From positions 7,602,575 through 7,666,574 of the forward strand of contig BROE01000011.1 of assembly GCA_036571765.1 (NCBI GenBank): a stretch of DNA of 64,000 nt. Direction: 5' to 3'. The translations under genes were made by a program, and so were the position numbers. Position 1 is the first letter of the stretch; the number at the start of each line of letters is the position of its first letter. This document shows, piece by piece, positions 1 through 13,540 of this stretch. The stretch comes from Plecoglossus altivelis. Taxonomy: Eukaryota > Chordata > Actinopteri > Osmeriformes > Plecoglossidae. Under the pieces are notes generated by a model. That model worked only from the letters and a program-made list of their open reading frames with translations. It was not told the origin of the DNA and made no database searches.

Positions 1-141
1 GGAAGGTTTGAGAGGTTTCGTAAGGCTGGGCTGGTCAGTCCCTGTCAGCCGTGGGTGGGTTTGCTCTTGTGCCTACAATGCATTGAGTGCCCTGGCTCAG
101 AGAGTTTAGATCTGAGACTGGTGCGACACTTTGTCTCCTTT

Positions 142-195
142 CACACACACACACACACAAGTGCGCATGCGCACACACACACACACACACACACA
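142..195. repeat. (CA)n microsatellite, interrupted
   Basis: Two (CA)n tracts are separated by a short GTGCGCATGCG segment of alternating purine-pyrimidine character. The whole block could adopt Z-DNA. Confidence 0.9.
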
Positions 196-956
196 GCTCT
201 GGAGAACATCTCACCCTTGTCCAGTGTTGTGTTTGGCCTGTCTGGGACCCAAGCCAGGCTTCTCACATTCCACACAATACCAGGGCTGCAGCTGGCACAA
301 GCAAGCAGAGATAATTGGTGAAGATGTAGATCGAGTGGCTGGCCTCCGTACTCTCACCTTGTCATAAGACATTATATACAACACGCATACTTAAAATAGG
401 AGCCAGAGCAAGCAGTGTCACAGAGGGCTTATACCTATGAAACTAGATCTAAACCAACCTAAACCCTGAACGAAGACAAGGGAAACTCAAGGGAAAAAAG
501 TAGAAGCAAACTTGGGAAGAGCAATTCGGTAAGAGATCCCCTCCTCCAGAGATGGTAACAGAGAGGCACAGACTATAGGATGAGCACAGTCAAATTGTAT
601 TTACGCTTCAAGAAGCTTTTTGTAATAAGCATGCACTATGCAGCCATGTAGTCAGAATGGAAACAGAACTGAAAAAAAACAAAACACAGCACTGCTATGA
701 GCTTAACGAGCTTCTCCCTCAGAGACAAGTGTTTGTTGTTGCGCTGCGACAATGCAGGAGATTAGTCACCTAACTGGCCGTAGACATGTCCTTTCCCACC
801 TCGACCCAGAAGCACATGCGGGTGTGGATGGACGTCCAGACCAGGATGTGTAATGTCAGCAATGGCCTCAGATGTTTGTGCTTGCGGAGATGTTTGTCAC
901 GTAGCTACAAGCTGAGGTTGAGGAGGGTTAATCCAAGGGTAGGCTCTTTGTGTGTG

Positions 957-959
<3 letters not shown>

Positions 960-998
<39 letters not shown>
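960..998. repeat. (GT)n microsatellite
   Basis: A pure TG dinucleotide run of about 39 bases, preceded by an imperfect GT-rich stretch. It is a likely length-polymorphic marker. Confidence 0.95.
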
Positions 999-1001
<3 letters not shown>

Positions 1002-2956
1002 AATAGGATGGATGATGTGATAACATCAGGGGGTGTCTCCAGATGATACATAGCCACAAGATTGCAGATATACAGCTAGGATGTTCTCCATTCATAATAT
1101 TTTGAGATACTACTTATTCCTGCAAACCACTCACGACTCAATAACACGTTTATACTGTCTTTCCGCAAAATTGAGTTGGTTCCAGAAATCCCAACAGAAA
1201 ATCGCGTGTTCCACTACTCCAGCCCAGCATGGGGATGAAGGTCCTGCGGTCAGGAGGTCTGGCAGGGCTGGGCAGGATCACTGGATACCCCCCTGCTTGT
1301 TACTGTGCATACAAACTTCAACTGATACTTCAGTCCAAGAAAGTTAAATAAACTGCCAGCCGGACAGATGAAAAGGATTTTGGGCTGTGTATCTTCTGGC
1401 TGCTCTCAATCTCTCTCTCTGTTTTCTCTCTACTTCTCTCTCTACGTCTCTTAGTTTGGTGCTGGGGTAATACCAGGCTGGGCTATGATGTTATGGGTCT
1501 GTATCGAGCCATGCTGTGTAAGACTTACAATTCCACTGCACAAGCCGAGCAGAGCCAGGCACTGAGGATCTCTCATTCTGTGTGGAAAACAACTGAGGGC
1601 CATAGACAGCTGATATTTACCCTCCAGCATGTGTAAACACTAGACACCAAACGTGCACCTACACCAGTTGACAGATTTGAACATGTGAGAGGGTAGAGAA
1701 CATCCTATCAGCATTCGAGTCGCATTTTACCTCCCCTGCAGAGCTCTGAACCGAGGTCAGAGTAAAGCAGTTCCATCTGCTTCCTGCTACTGTGCCTCTC
1801 CCTCCTGCTCTGTTTGGATTGGACTGCTGTTCAGCAGTGCACTCGAACTAGGGGGAGAGGAGGTGTGCGTTTGTATGTGCGTTCATGTATGCGTGTGTGT
1901 GTGTTTGCGTTTCTATCTGTCTTTCTACGTTCCGCTTGTATGTTTGTGGGAGTACGTGTGTAAGCGTATCAGTGTGTGTGTGTTCAGAATCATTGCATTC
2001 GGCAGTCTCCTTGATGCCACTGGCCCCCTTTGCACCTCATCAGTACCCTGCCCCAGGGCACGTTGACTACCGCTGTCAACGCACGGCCGGGACATCAAAG
2101 AGCTCTGTCCAGACCCAGGCCAGGCCCAGATGATGCACGACCCAGCCCCAACAGGGCACTGTGGGATGAGGAGATGAGGCAAGAAGTGCCTCATAGTTTA
2201 GAACTGATGTAATTGTGTCTCAACAGTGTGTGATATATCCAAAAGAGAGGGAGGGAAAGGCCTCGTTCCAGCGAGTAGGGGTGCTCAATGGGCAGGCGGA
2301 GGGAGGGGGAGGGGGGTTGTAAGGAGGCCGATTGGAAGGTTGAGGATGGGGTGAGGGATGGGGCATGTTGGGAAAGCTGCAGCTTACTTAAAAGGTTATT
2401 TTGTGGTGGGTGAGCTCTGGGAGAGACGAGCGTGTGTATAAACTGTCAACTCCTGTCTTTATGGGATGTTAGGGCGGAGGAGAAGTATGGACGTGATTGT
2501 GAGAGCAACGCTGGCTGTCATTAAACAGCCATCGGTTTTGATCAAAGGCAGAAGCCTGTCTGATGGATGGAGCTGCTGGTGCAGACTGGGGTAGAACAGA
2601 AAGGGGGGTCTTGTGATTATGTCACTAAAGAATAAATTCCATATTTCCAAACTCACATCCAAGACATCTTGATTTGGCTCCATTCCATCTACAGGATGTG
2701 GTAAATGTGCTGGTGGAGGAGTGGGTTCCACTTGTGGTATTTGAATGGAACCTTTGTAAGGATTGATGCCCCTAAGTGTTTCAGGACTCTCGGCAAGAAC
2801 AGAATGGATTCCAGAGTGCTCTAGAACATCAGGATTGATTGGAAGGCCTCGGACAGTCTGATCACAGACTCATTGTCAACCCCATTCTGGCTTGGGTGGA
2901 AATCGTTCTCTTATTGGACAGAATCATTACATTATTGAAGGAAAGCACTGGAACTG

Positions 2957-2958
<2 letters not shown>

Positions 2959-2991
<33 letters not shown>
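2959..2991. repeat. (CT)n microsatellite
   Basis: An uninterrupted CT run of about 33 bases inside the presumed first intron. Confidence 0.95.
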
Positions 2992-2994
<3 letters not shown>

Positions 2995-5900
2995 GCTGCT
3001 GGCACTGAAGTCAGGGTTCAGACAACCAACCGGCCAACCGGGGAAGACCCAACTTTGTTTGGTTGTTTGGTTGTGTTTCCGCATTCCCATGTCTTGGATG
3101 AATGCTTGTGTTTCCTCTCCCATACATCTACATACACATCATTAATTAGGGTAATTCAAGGGCTTGCTTTGACCAAAGAAAGACCCTTGCGACTGAAGGA
3201 TTTGCAAAAATATACATCCACGCTTTAAAATATTTATTTTCTTTTGAGATGAACTCACATGAATGATGGGAAGATGATTGTGCAGGGTGCAGGCTTGAGA
3301 TGTGATTTAAACACAGAAAGTCTTCAAACGTAGAAAACGGTTGTCACATCGATTCAAATACGGCTGATGGTTATCAGAAAAGGTTCAAGGAAAAACACTT
3401 ACTTCTTGCTCCACTCCAGGAATCATAAAAACATCAATAAACTATAGTAGCAGATTTGACCAGACCTGTGTTGCCACTGGAATATCCTTGCGCTAGACAG
3501 TCAAATAATCCCCGTCTAGACTCACACCAAAAATTCATTTTCAGAATCTTGATTGTAATAACAAGCAAATGTCCACATCACAGTGCCTGAATCAAAAAGA
3601 GAAAAGCAAACATTTCTGTTGGATGTGGTCCTCGATGATCTTCAGAGACAGACAAAGTTCAAAGCAAACTATTCATCCATCCATGCTTCGTATGTCGAAA
3701 TTAAAGCTCTGTTTTTAAGGCAGGATTTCCAAAAATGAATTGTCCCCTAGTTTACATCAACAACCTTTCGCTTTTCTTGTACCATTGGCTCATGTCTTTA
3801 CTCATTCACTGACTCCCTCGATCATGTTCCATTGGAGTACGCCACTTCAATTAATGTGTAGTACGTTCTTTCTGTTTTCCTCTCCTTCACAAGAGGTGTG
3901 AACCTGTTCAGTATTGCTTGATATTTTAGTTGGATACTGAACCAAAAGAAAGGAGTGGTGTTGATTCATGATACTTACTGGATTTAGTTCTGGAAAACCG
4001 TAACATTTCTGTAAAGAGTTGTGTGCTTGATGTATGAGGTAAGGTTGTATTTCAGTAGCAATGTGTTTGGATACAGTTTCACCTTTCTCAGGCCTATTCA
4101 ACATTGTACATGTTGAATTTGTTCTGGTTACACGAATTGTCATTTGGACTGCGTTGCCTACTGAAGCCAACTTAAAGTGTAGAGTTGAATCACTCACCAT
4201 TTCTGAACAAGGTCAGAAGCTAAATGTTCCCAAATTGAAAGAGACTGGCTCAAACAGAAGAAATTCTCTTTTGATTAAGTGATTCTTGATTACAGCAGAG
4301 GTTTGTTTAATTGACTTATGTTTTGAGTCATTGTATTTCCATGCTTCGTGGATGAATAATGCATAGGTTTGAGTAAGGTTTTCTCTTTAAATAACATACA
4401 TATTGCAGTAAATCATATTCTGGAAATGCATTTTCCACATTGGTTTCATGAGTCGCTAATTGTCTCCAATGATTTGCAGTATATATAATTGCATTAAACG
4501 ACTAAATGAACAAGGGAAATCTATATTCGCCCACAACATAAAACATATTTCAGTATCTGAATTGGGAGTCCTAATTTGTCTCTATGTATGACCAAAGATT
4601 TAGAAGTATAAAAAAACAAAAAAGAAAAGTAGTTCAGTTGCTCCACTGTTGTCAAAGGACTGAGCCTCAGAACCTTTTGATGGGTGGAAAGTTGTGCGCT
4701 TATTTTTGCCAAATGTCAGGGCTTTTGGCTTAAAACAACTTGATTTACAAGGACAGATGGTGTGGTTTGAGGTTGTGTACACAGGACCAATTATATACTT
4801 GGATCTGCTCACCAGTCTCATGAAATGTAATCAACATAATAATATTCTGACAGAGATGGAGAGAGGGGGGAGAGAGAGAGACATCCAAGACCACCCTAAA
4901 TATTCCAAGAAAGATACTAAGATTTAGCTCTGTATGTATGTAAATATGTGTGTCTGAATGTATGCATGGAAAAGCATTGTTTGAGTAAAAGTCTGGAAGC
5001 CAGTCGAGGTCAAAGGTCACAAAGGTTAACTGTGGGTCCATCCAAAGCAGGCTCTGTCCCAATGCATATCTTTACCCAGCCCCTCTCCCTGTCTACCGGT
5101 GAGTTATACACAAACACAACTCGCAGCTGAAGCCTGACCAGAGAGAGAGACAGCTTTATACGGCTTGTTCTAGATTATACAAGCCATGGGGAGCGAAAGT
5201 CAGTCAAACTGCACCTCCTAAACTCCCCAACTATAAAATGTCCACGGAGTGAATTACAGCAGCTGGTTTCAGAGAGGCCTATCAAATTCACCCTCTTGTC
5301 TGTCGTTGGGTGATAACAAGGCGTTGGTGCGTTTGCTGGCATTACTCCCAAGGTGCCTTACATTTTCAGGCGAGGTGCTGATGGGGTGTGACAGGGCTGA
5401 GGCCGTGTCCATTAGACAGTTCTCATACAGAACCAGTAGGTGAGGCATCCCAGACCCCCACAGAGACAGAGATAAGACTACAACTCACATAGCTTCTCTG
5501 CTGAACACTTAAAACAGTCCAGGCCCACGCTTTAGGAACTTCTCAGTGGCTCTCATCAGAACTGTTTAGAAAAGATCAGGACCCCATTTTGGCTGGATGC
5601 CATATTTAATGGGAAAATGCCAGAATGAATGGTAAACATTTTATCTTTAAGAATGATTTTAGGGAGGTTCGTGTTCTTTCCAGTTCCAGAGGTAACTTCT
5701 CTGCAAAGCTGTCATGGATAATGCTGACTGGAGCTTTCTTCAATCAGAGAGAAGAGGCATCACACTTGAGGAACCAGAGTTCAGGATCACACTCTAAACA
5801 TCTCTTCTCATGGCAGATAAAGTGTTCCTCTGTGTGTGAATGCTTTGTCCATGTTGTAACACCCTCTCCGGGACATCTTTAAAGCAAATATGTCCATTAA

Positions 5901-8900
5901 CTTAGGCCTTTTAAATCACTGCCCAGCACTCGTAAACCTGCTAAATGAACAGGGACATGGCTGTACGTGTTGCATAGGCCATGTTGGAGGACCACTTAAC
6001 GGGGTGAACGAGCCCTGTCCGGTCGCCACAACCAGGCAAGGTCAACTTGTCAGACAGTGTCGTTAGTGAAGTCCCCTCCAGAACAGACCTGCTCTTTAAA
6101 CCGTAATGCCTTTTTGCTCAAGTAGCATTTTGGGAAACATAAAGTTGTGTTTATGTGGCTCTCACTTAGCTAACGGTTGATTATGTAAAACGAGGGCAGA
6201 GATTTAGTAGTTCTAAAAGCGGGCCTTAGTGTTATTGCACCTCCAGGAATGTCCCCCTTGGTATAAATCTAGTTTTGTCACCTCTGAAAAGCCACAGAGA
6301 AAGAGATGGAGGGGAGAGTGGGGGTGAGATATATGGCCTATTTTCATTTTCATGGGAAGCGGTGCTACATTTTAATTTCTTTCCGGTTTCAAACTGTGAA
6401 ACTTGGCCAAACGTTTTGACTTTGAAACTGACAGGCAGAATTGATGCTGAAAAGGCACATAAGACATAGACAAAGCTTAGGCATTGAAAATAACAAGAGA
6501 AGAAGCTTCACGAATACAAAAGGTCCGCTCATCTCTTCCTTAGAGCCCTCAGTATTTGCAACCGTATTAGGCAATTAGTCTACAAAGCCCTTTTATCCCC
6601 AGTAGACTTGATAATATGATCCCAGGCCCAGGTAAGAGGTTAAACCTGACTCTGTGACCTCCACTTATTAGGGATGACCCCTAGCTGTTGGGCTACAGGC
6701 AGATCCAAACCATGCCTCCAGCTGCTGCTAAGTCAAGTTGAACAGCACGTTCCAAAAACGGAGTTCTGTACTAAATTCCTTCCTGCGTTTCAAGTGGAGG
6801 TTTGTCAGACATTTATGATGATCTGTTCATCGGCCTACAGACTTGTCTTCTGCTTTTTAACTGTAGCTTTACTTCCCTTTCCATTCAACTCAGGTTACGA
6901 GCTCTGAACTGATTTTTGTTTGGTCGTCTTGTTGGTTTTCCCACCTTGTCAAATATCACTGAGAATCCATCTTTGGCACTGAAACGTCATCTCTCGATAG
7001 ATGAAAGCACTAGTTTCAGCATGCACAATGTCACACAATTTTTTCCAACTCTAACTAGAATTTCTCTCCGCTTACTTCCTTCCACTGGCAATGACAAACA
7101 TCATTTGCTTTTTCTTTCTGTCTCTCTTTGGTAGCTCTACATTGCTTCTCAGAAAAACCATGTTTGCAGTGGGGCTATGTACAGCCAAATAACTTGACAC
7201 CCACATTGGATAAATTTACTGCTTCTCAAGCAATATATTTTTACATGATGGGCCTGTGTTTGTGTGATCTTGTTTCTCCTTGGTACTTTCCATTTATGAC
7301 CCCTCTCTAAGTCGTGAGTCAGACACACACACACCCACACACACCCGACATGAGCACCCATTGTCTGGTTTTGGGTTTCCGTGGACCACCATGGTGTCAT
7401 GTCTACCTCCTCAGTCAAGGTGACTCACCAGGTGCAAATCATAGAACGTGTTCTGTACAAAGGCAAAGTGTGTCTTGGTCGTGCCTCAGGTTGGTCATTT
7501 GTCTTTACACTTATTGCAACTCTGATCCCACTGACATCCCTATGTATTTCCAGCTCCATTGAGAAAACTCACCTCCATGCCAGGTTGTTTGACCTCACCG
7601 TCCAAGCAGATTAGCAAACAGTCATAAACGCTCCCAAGCTACAAAAGAGCTTCAGCGAGGGCTAGCTTTGAACATAAACTGTTTATCTAAGATCTGACAT
7701 GAGCCAGAGGTTAGCCATTCGGGCATAATTTACTCAAACAATGTTAACATATTCCTTATCACAAGTCAGCCCAACCCACTTAAACATCTGACTTGTGACC
7801 GTAATGATTTCGGACTCCTTTATATTCCTTCCAACACCTTGGGCTGAGCCTTTGGAGCTTCTCTCGAAAGTGACACTTATGTCAGGCTGTTGTATTTCCC
7901 AGCTCAGGGAGTCATACTGCATCTGAAAGCAAGAATAAAACAAAGCTTCGTTGAGCTTTGAAAACACATCCAAGAATGGATAGTAGACTACAGACATTAC
8001 AGCGTGCGGTTGGCTGACACTGGTGATGAACCATTAGAAAGCTGTCGCTGTGGTAGTGAAAGGACCTGTTTCTGATATGTCTATGTTACGAAGGTCTGTT
8101 CACGTTCTGGTTGATTCAATTGTTGAACAACTTCCATTATGTTTGGAAGGAAAGTTATTTGACAGGTTTCTCGGTCAGGGCCAGTATATAAATGCGCTTA
8201 AGACTGCCATGCAAAATGTGTTTTCACTCAATCATCTTGCATGACCTTGTCTAAAAGATGTAATGGCAGCCAAGTATACGTTTGTTATTTCTTTTTCGTA
8301 ACGTTGTGGTCACATCCATCGTATCCAAACCAAATGTATTTTTCATCCTTGATGTCTTCACGTTGAAATGTAGCATCAACATTTACGTTGTGCAATGTAC
8401 TGACTTGAAAGGAGCACAAACGTATCATTTAACAATACCACTGAACAAACGTGCATCATGTCCTCATGTGAATAAATCAACGACAGTCATTTCATTGTAA
8501 TAATAGAAACATTGAAAGGGTTGAAGAAATGCACCAAAATGCAAAAGCACGGCATTCTTTCAGTCAGCTCTGAAGCCTATCAGGAGAATGAAAGGGTTGT
8601 CTATCACCGTGGCTGTTATCTTCTGATGTGAGTCACACAGTCCAAGTAGATACCAGTGGGGATACACATGTAAGGTCCCTTTGACCAAGTAGTCCCAGGG
8701 GCGTCACCGGACATCAACCTCTGATGTGATAATAGGAACAATCTGTACCTTCAGAGAGATGGAAAAACAGAGTGAGAGAATGTGATGGTGTCACTAAGCA
8801 TCTCGCAGTGAAAATATTTTCCTTCAGACTCGGGCGAGTGAATCCGGGCTGGTGACGTCTGCTTGTGTGCTGTCTGGTTTGCTCTAACGAGGGCCTGTGC

Positions 8901-9839
8901 ACGAAGAACATTTGCTGAGTAAGGGCATCGGCCTGCAGTGCATGTGGTAACGTGGTCGTGTGTGGAACAGGATCGATGTGTTTCTGGAAACAGACTGTGA
9001 CCTCATGTTGCGGAGGTGGTTTGGAACCAGCCTTGCAATGACGGAGCACTGATTGAAAGAAGTGAAACTCAAGATTGACCACAGATCAAAGATATCCTCT
9101 TGGTTAAATGGAAGACCATGGTTGGGTTCCATCTGGATACACTCAGATGCTACAGGTCAGGTTAACTAAAAGCAAAGAGAGGAAAAAGCTCTTCATGAAA
9201 AAGATTGAGTGTGTCCATCTCACCATGAAAATCATAGGACACCATGACTTGACACCATGACTCGATACCATGACGGTCCAGTCCTGCCGCTTAATCCCCA
9301 TGAACAATCGATCCCCTCCCTCCCCCAGTCCTCTCATCCCTCCACTGGGTTAGGAGATAAGGATGAAAGAGCGCTTTCAAGATAAGCCTGGGTGAATATC
9401 GGGCCATCTATGTCTTTTCCTTCCTTAACTAATGACCTACATCTGGATCCACCTATCCTCTCCAAATTCATTCTTCACTTGGGTGGTTCCACTCAAGGAC
9501 TAGAGAGGTTTTGTGTTTGCTGAAATGTTAGGGAAAGCATAAAATCACCTTAATCGATGACTATGACATACTGACTCTGAAAAGAAAGTCTTTGAAGAAA
9601 GTGCACAAGGGAGTGTATTGATTTAAGAATGTGAGAGATGTGTACATATGTGTCTAAATACAGGTATCTCAATTTTCATAAAGCATCTTTGATCTAAGTG
9701 AAATTCTGTAACATGCAAAGGAACCCTGTGATGGTGTTCCAGTGTAAAATGGTCCAAAAGGTGTATTGCCCTTGAAGCTGTTCTTATGTGTATATTTTCA
9801 AATGAGACATTTTGCTCTCTGTGTGAATTTTAAATTTAG

Positions 9840-9995
9840 ATTGAGAACTACATTAAGGAGAGCTTGAAGACTGAGATGGCCCAACTGCAGCAAAGCGCGG
9901 TCCACAACCACACAGCGGCCATGTTGGAAATGGGCACCAACCTCCTCTCCCAGACAGCAGAGCAGACACGCAAGCTGACGGACGTGGAGACGCAG
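9840..9995 (+). CDS. angpt1: angpt1 coding exon 2 (coiled coil)
   Basis: 52 codons starting IENYIKESLKTEMAQLQQ and ending KLTDVETQ, phase 0 at both ends. The acceptor is TTTAG and the donor GTACAG. A sequon, NHT, is visible. This exon begins the oligomerising coiled coil. Confidence 0.92.
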
Positions 9996-12900
9996 GTACA
10001 GACCTCCTCCTCTTCTCTTGGAACCATGAAAAGATCTCCGTGAATAAAAACTGCATGGAAATGACGAATGAATTGCCCTTGATCTACAGCCATCCCCTCC
10101 CCCTCTACACAGGATCTGTATCACGCACCATTTAAACTATTAGACTGCATGAAGCTACCTCTAAAACGCTGTAGGGGGGAGGGGGGGAATTACAGGCCAA
10201 AGATAATATGAATGCCTAATAAATATCTACTCAAACGCTATATGTAATGTGCATGTCAGTGTTTCTACCTCTCTCTGGGACCTTGAGAAACCAACAAAAG
10301 GAGATCTTCAGGGGGGACATTACTTTTTGCTGATATGTTAAAAAAATACATGTACTGAGCAAAACCTCTATAGTCTATCTTCATGTGCACCTCAAGTCAA
10401 GTATTATCATGTGTCAAAATTCTCACGTATAATTTCAAGCGGGAACTCATATTTCTGACCCGCACTGTTTGGATCGAAGTTGTAACAGAGGAAACCACTA
10501 AGCTGTGTGTGTCCTGGGGCAGGTCCTGAATCAGACATCCAGACTGGAGATCCAGCTACTGGAGAACTCGCTCTCCACCAACAAGCTGGAGAAGGAGCTC
10601 ATGGTCCAGACCAATGAGATCAGCAAGCTCCATGAAAAAAATGGGTAAAAAAAATGTTAAACTCTTTCTTGCAGATTTATGTTAAAAACTTTCTTGGCGG
10701 ACATCAAATCTTCCATGCTATTTTAGTTATTTTAACGGCAGCCGACTTTAATATATGTTGTACTGATAATAAAACAATGGGCTGTTGCAGTTTTTGTTGT
10801 GCAATGGACAAGGTTTATGTTGGCTAAAGCTAGAGAGAGGTCTAAGTGATAGATGCCGGACTGGAGTCTCCATTGAGGATAGTTATATGGATAGGCAGGC
10901 AAGACCAGTAACCCCAACAACACACATCTGTACAATAATGAGGACATATTGTCCTTCCTCCACACACCAGCTCACTTAAGTGTGTCATTTACCATGTAAC
11001 AGGATGCTGTATCCCCTTATGTCAAACATTATAAACGGTCTGAGGCTATATTTTCCTAGGATGTTGCAATGTTATCTAATGAAAATGGCTTTTGGATGGC
11101 TTTTCATAGTAGTCAGTATGTTGATTGGACCAGTGGGATTGTTTTTAATCATCTGTTTAAAAGCTTTGTCCCTGGCGTCCATTGGTCTTCTGCAGTAACA
11201 CAGCTGTACATGTCCTTAACATCCATATGGCCAAAACAGCTCGGAGGGGAAAAAAAGAGCAAAATGACATGTACTTTGTAATTTAGTGCTGTGCTTTAGG
11301 AGAGTGGAAATAGATTCTTAAATAACATTATATTTAAAATTAATAAATTGAATAATTTGAGAACAGATTGTGAATTTTTATGTCAGTCAATATCATCTCT
11401 CAGGCAGAAATGACTATAGGATACAGTTATAATGGCTTAAGTATAATCTCTACAGTGATGGAGAAATGTATGCATGTTTGTTTTGTGTGTGTATCTCATG
11501 GCAACTAAGCCAGCTGACATAAACAGTCTGCTGTATTATAAACACACAGAACATGCTTAGGTTCCCATAACACACCCTGGCACAGGCTTCTTTCATTTCT
11601 ATAAGAGTATAAGTAAGAAATTAAGTAAGAGATACCACTGCACTGTGTATTTTGTTCTCTGACTTTATCTGCAAATACAGCCAATCCTGCTCTCCTCCTC
11701 CCTCCACTCCTTCTTTCCCTCTCACCTTCCGTGCTTGACCTTCCCGCCCCAGATTCCTGGAACAGAAGATCCAGGAGATGGAGTCGCGACACCGTGAGGA
11801 GCTGGAAGTCCTGCGGGAGGAGAAGGGCAGCCTGCAGGTCCTCGTGGGCAGGCAGAGTGGGGTGATCCGGGAGCTGGAGACCCAGCTCAGCCGGGCCACA
11901 GGCAACAGTACCGCCCTTCAGCGGCAGCAGCAGGAGATGATGGACACAGTCCACAACCTGCTCAACCTCTGCTCCAAAGATGGAGGTATGGGATGCTATG
12001 AGTCTGTACCACTCTGAAGGCAAAAAATCAGGAGTTCTTTGAGGATGGTCATCATACCAAATATTAATGCTGAAACAAATGACACACAGCTGGTTATCCA
12101 AGTCTATACATCTACCGTTAGATCAAGAATACACCCTAGTGCTTAGTCTCGTATGTTATTCAGTTTCTTCAGTTGCTAACGACGACTGCAACACATGGAC
12201 TGAAGTGTGGCATCCAGAGAGGAATCCCTGTGATGTCACTGCCCCATCACACACTTTCCTGTTTTATTGGTGTTGAAACTGCCATGCCCTTTTACTATAA
12301 ACCCTGCTTCATACTGCGAGACGAGGAAATCTCCTTTCCTTGAAAACTCTGTCTGAGAGAACAGTTTCAGAGGTTCCTCTTCTTTAAGCCTCAAGCTTGT
12401 TACTCAATGTGTTCCTCTCTTAACCATGACGGCTCACCACGCCTCAGCATATTATGGGCTGGGTTTGACGCTTTAGTGAAAACGTCAAGCGTTTGACTAA
12501 TAGACTTCCTTCGTGTGTCCCTGTCCCCTCTGGACTCACCAATTGACCCTCACAGCAACTCGACCCTCAGGTTTAGCCAACGCAGTGAACTCATTACCCC
12601 CTTTTCCACAGCAGAGCCCCCTTCCCCCATACCAAATAAACCTTCCTGGTCCCATGTCGGCTCTCAAATCGCATTGGTCATACGAGACTTCACGTGAATG
12701 TCCAGGTTGGGGATTGGTGGCGTCAGGGTGGGGAAACGGAGATCCCATGTGCGTGTTTGCTACTTCCTCCTGTGACGCCTCAAGACCCCACATTGCTTCC
12801 TGCGCCTGTCGCACTGTCAGGCGGTTAATGAGACGATGTGACTGGATGTGACTGGACACATCAGAGGAAAAGCATGGCGCATTGTGAACACGTGTTTTAT

Positions 12901-13504
12901 ATTAATCACATTGTTATCCCTCGTAGTTTTAATGATACATGCAGAAAAGGTCAAAGACTTTTCTGAGTTTTCTCGTAGCTCTGGCAGTAGATCATTTTAT
13001 TGCTTGGAGGAAGTGTAGAGTTTCAATCAGTGACTCAATGATGCTGATCCAAAATGATGCACGGTTGTTTATCTTTTGAAAGTCATTAATTGATCTACAA
13101 ATTAAAGCTCTGTGTATCATCCGTTTTAAATTATTCTCACAGGCAGCTTAACTACCATCTTGTTGCCTAGTCAGCCATTTTACGTCCCTGTCAGCTCCTC
13201 AGCCATGATTAGTGGCTGTTTTAAAGAAAAGCGATAGAAATGAAACATGGCCACTGCTGCACTGTGGTTGGTCCTTGGAGGTGGCTCTGAGGGCCAACCG
13301 GGTGCCAGGGGTCGCCCTCCTCACCCCAGGAGGAATAATTCAAGTTGTAATGGCTCCTGAGGGAAAGCCTGTCTATCGGTGGTGAGGTCTTACTGATCGG
13401 TATAGACTGGCAAGCACAGAGCTATCCCATCTTCACCATGGTAGCAAAAGCAGACACAAGGTCCATTTTCTCCTTCTTTTTTTGAGGTGGGGGGATTGAG
13501 GGGT

Positions 13505-13540
<36 letters not shown>

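Larger units (their letters stand above)
1..9839. other. Non-coding: probable angpt1 first intron (3' part)
   Basis: I found no exon with conserved protein content on either strand. The angiopoietin exon at 9840 begins with a conserved coiled-coil sequence that is normally exon 2, and nothing upstream encodes the signal peptide or the cysteine-containing N-terminal super-clustering region. Vertebrate ANGPT1 genes have a very long first intron, so this stretch is most simply its 3' part. The open frames here are short, lack splice-site context and often run through microsatellites. No transposon was recognised. Confidence 0.6.

Noticed and set aside
9798..10124. Frames antisense to angpt1 exon 2 (also antisense to exon 4 at 11505-12101)
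   Set aside because: They are shadows of conserved coding exons on the other strand and run past the splice sites into intron.
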